From assembly GCA_002401215.1 (NCBI GenBank), contig NVSL01000060.1:8076-13568 (forward strand): 5,493 nt of DNA, read 5' to 3'. Each line of letters starts with the position of its first letter. Positions within the stretch are counted from its first letter, which is position 1. A program made the position numbers and the translations under genes. Source of the stretch: Flavobacteriaceae bacterium (GTDB taxonomy: Bacteria > Bacteroidota > Bacteroidia > Flavobacteriales > Flavobacteriaceae). Shown one piece after another: positions 1-5,028 of this stretch. The notes beneath the pieces were generated by a model, which saw only the letters and a list, made by a program, of their open reading frames with translations, was not told where the DNA came from and ran no database searches.

Positions 1-19
1 ACCTAATAGAAAACTATAC

Positions 20-1738
20 ATGGTTTTAAAAAATATGCTGCCGATTTTAGATTGGCTTCCTAATTATAAAAAGGATTGGCTTAAAGGCGATATCGTTGCT
101 GGATTAACGGTAGGCGTGATGTTGATTCCGCAAGGAATTGCCTACGCACTCATTGCCGGATTACCTCCCATTTACGGATTGTACACAGCAATGATTCCGC
201 AAATTGTATATGCGATTTTTGGGACTTCAAGACAATTAGCTGTAGGACCTGTTGCGATGGATTCGCTAATTGTAGCAGCAGGAGTTGCAACTTTAGCACA
301 AATAGGGACTGATCAATTTGTAGAGTTTGCTATACTTTTAGCGTTGATGATGGGGGTTTTACAAATCGCATTCGGAATGTTTCGACTCGGGTTTTTGGTC
401 AACTTTTTATCAAAGCCTGTAATTAGCGGATTTACATCAGCAGCTTCATTAATTATTGGGCTGAGTCAACTAAAGAATTTATTGGGAGTAGATATAGCAA
501 GAAATAATCGCCTTCAAAATTTGTTGACAGAGGCTTTTCAGCACATCAGCGAAATACATTGGATCACGTTTTTAATTGGCGCACTATCAATTATTGCAAT
601 CATTTTGATAAAGAAATATGCGAAGAGAATTCCCGCAGCTTTAGTGGTAGTAATCATTTCGATTTTAGTCGTAAAGTTTTTTCATTTGGATGAAATGGGT
701 GTCGCGATTATTGGTGAAATTCCACAAGGATTACCAGAGTTCAGAATTCCACATTTTGATATGCAGATTCTTTCTGATTTAATGCCAATCGCATTTACCT
801 TATCATTCATCGCTTTTTTGGAAGCTATCTCGGTGGCAAAAGCGGTTGAGACAAAACATACAGAATATAAAGTTGTTCCGAATCAAGAGTTAATTGCCTT
901 GGGATTGGGGAATTTGGTAGGCTCATTTTTTCAAACATATCCTGCAACAGGAGGTTTCTCTAGAACAGCAGTAAACGAACAAGCCGAGGCAAAAACCCCT
1001 TTAGCAGCTTTAATATCAGCCTTTGTGGTTGCGCTGACATTATTATATTTAACGCCAGTATTCTTCTATTTACCAAAAACAGTTTTAGCAGCAATTATCA
1101 TGGTGGCCGTTTTCGGATTGTTAGATTTTAATGTTCCTAAAGAGCTTTTGAAATATTCTAAAAGAGATTTGGTTATTCTGAATGTCACCTTAATTACAAC
1201 AGCAACAGTTGGAATTAAAGAAGGGATTTTAGTAGGGGTTGTTTTATCCTTAGGAATGTTGATTTATAAAAACACAAAACCACATATTGCAATATTAGGA
1301 AGGATTCCGAATACACATTTTTATCGAAATAAGAAACGATTTAAAGATGTAGAAATTGAAGATGATTTATTAATTGTTCGGTTTGATTCACAATTACATT
1401 TTGCAAATACCACTTATTTTAAAGATAAGTTATATGAATTTTCTGCTTATAAAGGCGATAAACTTAAAATGTTAATTATTGATGGTGAGAGCATCAGTAG
1501 TTTAGATAGTAGCGCCATTTACGCCTTATTTGAGGTGTTAAAATATTTTAAATACAAGAAAATAAAAATTGCATTTACAGGGTTAAAAGGACCAACAAGA
1601 GATAAATTGATTGTCTCTGGCTTTATGGAAAAAGCAGGTGAGAATCTCTTTTTTATGGGAATTCAAGATGCTGTTGATTGGTATCAGACTGGAAATCAAA
1701 AAGATAATTTTGGAAAATATTTAAATCAAAAAAATTAA
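20..1738 (+). CDS. SulP-family anion permease with C-terminal STAS domain
   Basis: This is an inner-membrane transporter of the SulP/SLC26 family, whose members move sulfate, bicarbonate or other anions. The protein has 572 residues, normal for the family. Residues about 22-415 are strongly hydrophobic and carry the family hallmarks: IPQGIAYA (36-43) followed by AGLPPIYGLY, GTSRQLAVGPVA (68-79), a conserved-type acidic residue in FLEAISVAK (E268), and the segment 288-319 ending TGGFSRTAVN. Residues about 447-555 form a cytoplasmic STAS domain with the loop DSSA (496-499), which matches the DSS phosphorylation loop of SpoIIAA-type proteins. The exact substrate cannot be read from sequence. The persulfide dioxygenase and sulfide oxidase genes downstream favour a sulfur oxyanion, which is inference. 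The start at 20 is the first ATG in view, but the frame stays open to the window edge; Met6 (position 35) is an alternative. No intrinsic terminator follows the gene, so read-through into the next gene is possible. Confidence 0.93.
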   Translation: MVLKNMLPILDWLPNYKKDWLKGDIVAGLTVGVMLIPQGIAYALIAGLPPIYGLYTAMIPQIVYAIFGTSRQLAVGPVAMDSLIVAAGVATLAQIGTDQFVEFAILLALMMGVLQIAFGMFRLGFLVNFLSKPVISGFTSAASLIIGLSQLKNLLGVDIARNNRLQNLLTEAFQHISEIHWITFLIGALSIIAIILIKKYAKRIPAALVVVIISILVVKFFHLDEMGVAIIGEIPQGLPEFRIPHFDMQILSDLMPIAFTLSFIAFLEAISVAKAVETKHTEYKVVPNQELIALGLGNLVGSFFQTYPATGGFSRTAVNEQAEAKTPLAALISAFVVALTLLYLTPVFFYLPKTVLAAIIMVAVFGLLDFNVPKELLKYSKRDLVILNVTLITTATVGIKEGILVGVVLSLGMLIYKNTKPHIAILGRIPNTHFYRNKKRFKDVEIEDDLLIVRFDSQLHFANTTYFKDKLYEFSAYKGDKLKMLIIDGESISSLDSSAIYALFEVLKYFKYKKIKIAFTGLKGPTRDKLIVSGFMEKAGENLFFMGIQDAVDWYQTGNQKDNFGKYLNQKN

Positions 1739-1760
1739 TTTTATCTTAAAAAAGAACTAA

Positions 1761-1778
1761 TTGTAACAAATGTTACTA
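1761..1778. promoter_or_regulatory. Putative Crp/Fnr-type operator upstream of the CstB-like gene
   Basis: The palindrome GTAAC (1763-1767), AAAT, GTTAC (1772-1776) has perfect 5-bp arms and sits in the context TTGTAAC-N4-GTTACT. Counted as TGTAA-N6-TTAC it has the half-site spacing of Crp/Fnr-family sites. An almost identical element lies upstream of the sulfide:quinone oxidoreductase gene at 3363-3379. The centre (1769.5) is about 41.5 bp before the start point predicted from the -7 candidate at 1799-1806, the usual class II activator position. The regulator itself is not in the window, and identifying it as Crp/Fnr-type is inference from the geometry. Confidence 0.6.
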
Positions 1779-1800
1779 AGTATATTTTAAATATTTAGTA
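1774..1800 (+). repeat. AT-rich inverted repeat next to the operator
   Basis: TACTAAGTAT (1774-1783) pairs with ATATTTAGTA (1791-1800), giving 9 Watson-Crick pairs and one G-T wobble around a 7-nt loop. It shares its first three bases with the right arm of the operator. It is nearly all A/T and has no following T tract, so it is a poor terminator for the permease gene. It could be a weak hairpin, a second protein site, or chance in AT-rich DNA. Confidence 0.3.
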
Positions 1801-1806
1801 GCTTTA
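1797..1806 (+). promoter_or_regulatory. Candidate -7 promoter element for the CstB-like gene
   Basis: AGTAGCTTTA contains TAGCTTTA, seven of eight matches to the Bacteroidota -7 consensus TAnnTTTG if both n positions are counted. No TTG lies at the expected -33 distance, as often seen at activator-dependent promoters. The same ten bases with one change (AGTACCTTTA) occur before the oxidoreductase gene. A competing reading is TTG (1761-1763) with TATATTTT (1781-1788) at 17-bp spacing; the operator would then overlap the promoter and imply repression instead. Confidence 0.35.
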
Positions 1807-1847
1807 TCAATTAACAATTTAATTATTAACCAAATACATTATAGAAG

Positions 1848-3269
1848 ATGAAAGTAGAACAATTATTTACAGGTTGCCTCGCAGAGATGGCGTATTATAT
1901 TGAGTCGAATGGAGAGGTCGCAATTGTTGATCCGTTGAGAGAGACCGAACCTTATTTAAGAATGGCAGAAGCCGATGGTGCAAAAATTAAATATATATTT
2001 TTAACCCATTTTCATGCAGATTTCGTTTCGGGTCAATATGATTTAGCTCAAAAAACGGGCGCTAAAATTGTTTTTGGACCAGGTGCTACAGCAGAATATG
2101 ATATTTATAATGGGGCTGATGGAGAAGATTTTCCGTTAGGAGATGGTAAGCTAACCTTGATACACACACCAGGGCATACGATGGAATCCTCCTCGTATTT
2201 GATTACAGATGAAAATGGAAATACACCATATGTTCTTACAGGTGATGCCTTATTTATTGGTGATGTTGGGCGTCCAGATTTAGCTGTAAAGCAAGGGACA
2301 TTAACAGAAAAAGATTTGGCAGGATTTTTATTCGACTCACTTCGTAACAAAATTATGAAGTTGCCAGATGATATTATTGTATATCCAAATCACGGTGCGG
2401 GATCTGCCTGTGGTAAAAATATGAGCTCAGAAACTTTTGATACTTTAGGAAATCAAAAGAAAACAAATTATGCGTTGAGAGCAGATATGACTAAAGAAGA
2501 ATTTATTGCTGAAGTAACTGCTGGTTTAAAACCACCACCACAATATTTTCCTAACAATGTTAGAATGAACAAATCTATCAATGTTAGTATTGATACAGTT
2601 TTACACAAGGGCACAACTCCGTTAGATGCGGCTACTTTTAAAGAAATGAGTGAGCAAAAAGATGTGTTGGTTGTAGATACTAGAACAAAAGATTCCTTTA
2701 CAAATGATGGTACAGTACCCGGTGCATGGTATATTGGTATTGATGATAGCTTTGCCCCTTGGGTTGGCGCTTTAATTGCTGATATCAATCAAAAAATAAT
2801 ATTTATTGCAGAGGATGAAGTGCGTGTAAATGAAATAGTAACTCGTTTTTCTAGAGTAGGATATGACAACACGATGGGGTATTTAGCAGGTGGAATTAAA
2901 GATTGGATTGCAAATAGATTTCCAATTGATAAAATAGGATCTGTATCAGCATCTAAATTTGTTGATTTGTTAAATGAAGGTAAAATTGAAAAGCCAATGG
3001 ATGTGAGAAGAGCATCAGAATATGATTCTGAACATGTTGTTGGCGTAGAGAACTTTCCACTAGATTTTATTAACAGTAATTTTGCAGAGATAGATACATC
3101 TAAAGAATATTTTTTGCATTGTGCATCAGGGTTTAGATCATTAATTGCCGCTTCAATATTTATGGCAAATGGTGTAGAGAAAGTTACTGATGTTAGAGGA
3201 GGCTTTAACGATATTAAAGAAACAAAAGCAAAATTGACAGAATTTGTTTGCCCTACAACATTGTTGTAA
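1848..3269 (+). CDS. CstB-like persulfide dioxygenase / pseudo-rhodanese / rhodanese fusion
   Basis: This cytoplasmic enzyme probably oxidises thiol persulfides to sulfite with a non-haem iron centre and forms thiosulfate through its sulfurtransferase domain, as described for S. aureus CstB. Three domains are visible in 473 residues. The metallo-beta-lactamase-fold dioxygenase (about 1-200) has THFHADF (53-59), PGH (H110), TGD (D133), GDVGRPDL (138-145) and NHGAGSACGK (181-190). H54, H110 and D133 match the iron ligands of ETHE1-type dioxygenases. The last His of the usual HxHxDH motif is Phe59. A pseudo-rhodanese (about 255-355) has Ala321 in place of the catalytic Cys. A second rhodanese (about 365-460) has an intact loop, CASGFRS, with Cys425. 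Cys188 may be the counterpart of the second functional cysteine of CstB, which I could not align. The start at 1848 gives the family's typical N-terminus; there is no clear Shine-Dalgarno. The next gene encodes the enzyme that makes its persulfide substrate. Confidence 0.93.
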   Translation: MKVEQLFTGCLAEMAYYIESNGEVAIVDPLRETEPYLRMAEADGAKIKYIFLTHFHADFVSGQYDLAQKTGAKIVFGPGATAEYDIYNGADGEDFPLGDGKLTLIHTPGHTMESSSYLITDENGNTPYVLTGDALFIGDVGRPDLAVKQGTLTEKDLAGFLFDSLRNKIMKLPDDIIVYPNHGAGSACGKNMSSETFDTLGNQKKTNYALRADMTKEEFIAEVTAGLKPPPQYFPNNVRMNKSINVSIDTVLHKGTTPLDAATFKEMSEQKDVLVVDTRTKDSFTNDGTVPGAWYIGIDDSFAPWVGALIADINQKIIFIAEDEVRVNEIVTRFSRVGYDNTMGYLAGGIKDWIANRFPIDKIGSVSASKFVDLLNEGKIEKPMDVRRASEYDSEHVVGVENFPLDFINSNFAEIDTSKEYFLHCASGFRSLIAASIFMANGVEKVTDVRGGFNDIKETKAKLTEFVCPTTLL

Positions 3270-3292
3270 TGCAAATTAATTTTAGATTTATT

Positions 3293-3315
3293 AAAGCGGC
3301 AAAAGCCGCTTTTTT
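3293..3315 (+). terminator. Intrinsic terminator after the CstB-like gene
   Basis: An 8-bp perfect stem, AAAGCGGC (3293-3300) with GCCGCTTT (3305-3312), closes an AAAA loop, and the T run continues to 3315. The GC-rich core stands out in AT-rich DNA. It lies 24 bp after the stop codon, so the CstB-like transcript should end here and the oxidoreductase gene would need its own promoter. Confidence 0.9.
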
Positions 3316-3362
3316 ATTGCCTAAATTCAAGAAAAAAATAAAAAATACTAAATTGTCGTTTA

Positions 3363-3380
3363 TTGTAACTTTTGTTACTT
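3363..3380. promoter_or_regulatory. Putative Crp/Fnr-type operator upstream of the sulfide:quinone oxidoreductase gene
   Basis: GTAAC (3365-3369), TTTT, GTTAC (3374-3378) is a perfect-arm palindrome in the context TTGTAAC-N4-GTTACT. It matches the element before the CstB-like gene at every position except the first three spacer bases. Its centre (3371.5) is about 70 bp before the start point predicted from the -7 candidate at 3430-3437, close to a class I activator position. Recurrence before two functionally linked genes is the main support. Confidence 0.6.
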
Positions 3381-3388
3381 TTATAGAA

Positions 3389-3404
3389 TGTAACAAGTAT
3401 TAAT
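3389..3404. promoter_or_regulatory. Degenerate second operator copy
   Basis: TGTAAC (3389-3394) repeats the left half-site exactly. After a 4-bp spacer, ATTAAT (3399-3404) keeps four of six bases of the right half GTTACT. The centre is 25 bp, about two and a half helical turns, from the intact operator, so the two copies face roughly opposite sides of the DNA. It may be a weak accessory site or chance. Confidence 0.25.
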
Positions 3405-3437
3405 TTTGGGGTTTAATAATAAAAAATAGTACCTTTA
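3405..3437 (+). promoter_or_regulatory. Candidate promoter of the sulfide:quinone oxidoreductase gene
   Basis: TTTG (3405-3408) is followed after 21 bp by TACCTTTA (3430-3437), which differs from the Bacteroidota consensus TAnnTTTG only in the last base. The -7 candidate and its two preceding bases, AGTACCTTTA, nearly repeat AGTAGCTTTA before the CstB-like gene. Transcription would start near 3441 and leave a leader of about 140 nt. The location after a strong terminator and next to the operator copies supports a promoter in this gap. Confidence 0.4.
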
Positions 3438-3440
3438 GAG

Positions 3441-3584
3441 TCCTGTTAGAAATCCTTTATTATAGTTGGGATTAAAAGGAAAAGGTTTTTTTAAAGAGAT
3501 AAGTTTAATGCGTTTTACAACAATTTTATCTGGTCTTAGAAAATCAACAATTGAATAATAATAAATATTTTAAATAAATAGATT
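3441..3584 (+). other. Long A/T-rich leader of the oxidoreductase gene
   Basis: This is the promoter-distal part of the 315-bp gap between the CstB-like gene and the oxidoreductase gene. Two mutually exclusive short stems can be drawn: AATCC (3451-3455) with GGATT (3469-3473), and TCCTTT (3453-3458) with AAAGGA (3475-3480). A purine tract AAAAGGAAAAGG (3474-3485) precedes a run of seven T. I recognise no riboswitch or known RNA family. A 16-codon ORF lies inside (3508-3558). The rest is unstructured A/T-rich sequence. Confidence 0.3.
3508..3558 (+). CDS. Doubtful 16-residue leader ORF
   Basis: An ATG opens a frame reading MRFTTILSGLRKSTIE and ending TAA, 26 bp before the oxidoreductase start. 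A purine-rich AAAGAGATAAG lies just upstream but is not a convincing ribosome site in this AT-rich setting. The peptide matches nothing I recognise. It could be a leader peptide or chance; an open frame this short is expected by chance. Confidence 0.12.
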   Translation: MRFTTILSGLRKSTIE

Positions 3585-4865
3585 ATGGCAAATAAAAAGC
3601 ATCAAGTAGTTTTTATTGGTGGCGGTTCTGGAACAATGATGGGAGCATCACAACTTTTAAGATACAACAAAGGTGGTAAATTAGACGTTGCAATTATTGA
3701 GCCTTCTGAGACTCATTATTATCAACCAGAATGGACTTTAGTAGGTGGCGGAATTAAATCAAAACCGAGTACTGCAAAGCCAATGAAAGATGTGCTGCCA
3801 AAAGCGGCAACTTGGATTAAAGATTATGTTGAAGATATTGATCCAGACAATAATAATATCACCCTAAGAAGTGGAGATGTAATAGAATATGAATATTTAG
3901 TTGTTGCACCTGGTGTTGAATATAGATTAGATTTAATTGAAGGTCTTACTGAAGCAATGGGTAAAAACGGAGTTTGCTCTAACTACATGGATCCTGATTA
4001 CACTTGGGAATTACTACAAAACTTTAAAGGAGGTACGGCTTTGTACACGCAACCTACTACACAAATTAAATGTCCAGGAGCACCTCAAAAAATAATGTAT
4101 ATCACAGCAGATCACATTCGTGGTAATGGTGTTGTAAAAGATACCAACATGGTATTTGCTACTCCAGGTTCTGTAGTTTTTGGTGTGGAGCCATTTAAAT
4201 CAGAATTGGTAAGAATTATAAATGATAAATACGATATCGCGCAACGATATGGTTATAAATTAGTAAAAGTTGATGGGCCAAATAAAATTGCAACTTATGA
4301 GAGAGCTGATTTACCAGAAGGTTCTAATCATGTTGTAAATGACCCTAATAATAAAATCAACGAAACTCAAAACGGAGATCGTTATGAGATTAAGTATGAT
4401 ATGATGCACTTAGCGCCACCTCAATCTGCTCCACGTTGGTTTATGAAAACGAAGTTAGCAAATCAAGATGGACCAAATGTAGGCTGGATGGCAGTTGATA
4501 AATTTTCAATGCAATCAACAAAATATTCAAATGTTTTTGGTTTGGGTGATGTTACAGATTTACCAACAGCAAAAACTGGAGCTGGTATTCGAAAACAAGC
4601 TCCTGTTGTTGTTACAAATATTTTAAACTTTATTGATGGTAAAGAAATTTCTGACATGAAATATTCTGGATATGCATCTTGTCCGTTAGTAACTTCTAAA
4701 CACACAATGCTTTTAGCAGAGTTTGGATACGACGGAGTTAGAATGACAGATCCAATGCTCCCAAAATGGTTAACAGCCAAAGAACGTTGGTTAATGTGGA
4801 TTATGAAACGTTACATACTTGGTAACCTTTATTGGTTATTGATGAGACGCGGAATTAGATTCTAG
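3585..4865 (+). CDS. sqr: Sulfide:quinone oxidoreductase, SQOR-like (flavoprotein)
   Basis: This FAD enzyme oxidises hydrogen sulfide to the persulfide/sulfane sulfur level and reduces membrane quinone, acting on the membrane surface. The 426-residue protein resembles human mitochondrial SQOR across its length. It has the N-terminal FAD motif IGGGSGT (11-17), HYYQPEWTLVGGG (44-56), the redox cysteine C163 in KCPGAPQKIMY, the second redox cysteine C366 in SCPLVTS, and the flavin-site segment GLGDVTDLPTAKTGAG (319-334). A third cysteine, C131, lies in GVCSNY. The C-terminal stretch after about residue 394 is rich in Trp, Leu, Tyr and basic residues, fitting a monotopic membrane anchor. No signal peptide is seen. 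Residue 17 is Thr where human SQOR has the third Gly of GxGxxG. The start is fixed by an in-frame TAG at 3579-3581. The gene sits between two intrinsic terminators and so is probably monocistronic, with a Crp/Fnr-like operator upstream. Its product would feed the CstB-like enzyme. Confidence 0.95.
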   Translation: MANKKHQVVFIGGGSGTMMGASQLLRYNKGGKLDVAIIEPSETHYYQPEWTLVGGGIKSKPSTAKPMKDVLPKAATWIKDYVEDIDPDNNNITLRSGDVIEYEYLVVAPGVEYRLDLIEGLTEAMGKNGVCSNYMDPDYTWELLQNFKGGTALYTQPTTQIKCPGAPQKIMYITADHIRGNGVVKDTNMVFATPGSVVFGVEPFKSELVRIINDKYDIAQRYGYKLVKVDGPNKIATYERADLPEGSNHVVNDPNNKINETQNGDRYEIKYDMMHLAPPQSAPRWFMKTKLANQDGPNVGWMAVDKFSMQSTKYSNVFGLGDVTDLPTAKTGAGIRKQAPVVVTNILNFIDGKEISDMKYSGYASCPLVTSKHTMLLAEFGYDGVRMTDPMLPKWLTAKERWLMWIMKRYILGNLYWLLMRRGIRF

Positions 4866-4887
4866 AGTTAGAAATAAAAAATTATAT

Positions 4888-4921
4888 AAAACCATTGGAG
4901 TTCGCTTCAATGGTTTTTTTT
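4888..4921 (+). terminator. Intrinsic terminator after the sulfide:quinone oxidoreductase gene
   Basis: A 13-bp stem, AAAACCATTGGAG (4888-4900) with CTTCAATGGTTTT (4905-4917), has one G-T wobble, a TTCG loop (4901-4904) and T residues through 4921. It starts 22 bp after the stop codon. The A-rich sequence before the stem could let it also work in reverse, but no gene on the other strand needs this. Confidence 0.92.
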
Positions 4922-4989
4922 ATAGATGAAAAAACGAGAAAATAAAATAATCTATCTAATAAAAGTGAAATCCCTATTTTTTCCTTTTA

Positions 4990-5020
4990 TTTGTAGTACT
5001 TAAAAAAAATTGTAAATATT
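4990..5020 (+). promoter_or_regulatory. Weak candidate promoter for the sugar dehydrogenase gene
   Basis: TTTG (4990-4993) is followed after 19 bp by TAAATATT (5013-5020), a partial match to the Bacteroidota -7 consensus TAnnTTTG. Transcription would start only a few bases before the ATG at 5029, giving a very short leader. A promoter is expected because a strong terminator precedes this gene, but the match is weak. Confidence 0.25.
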
Positions 5021-5028
5021 ATTTATTC

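Noticed and set aside
2105..3274. Minus-strand open frames of 81-161 codons opposite the CstB-like gene.
   Set aside because: They are antisense shadows of a confidently identified coding region, with low-complexity products and no recognisable domains.
4551..4616. Two GTTACA strings that look like operator half-sites.
   Set aside because: They are in-frame Val-Thr codons within conserved protein segments and have no paired arm at the right distance.
4463..4780. Minus-strand open frame of 105 codons opposite the oxidoreductase gene.
   Set aside because: It is antisense to conserved SQOR motifs and its translation has no family features.
4810..4826. Inverted repeat GTTAC-N7-GTAAC, resembling the operator arms.
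   Set aside because: It lies inside the oxidoreductase coding region, the arms are in the opposite order and the spacer is 7 bp, so it is most likely chance from codon use.
4986..4993. TTTATTTG as a -7 element for the sugar dehydrogenase gene.
   Set aside because: No TTG lies at the required distance upstream; using the overlapping TTTG as a -33 element with TAAATATT at 19-bp spacing fits better, although still weakly.
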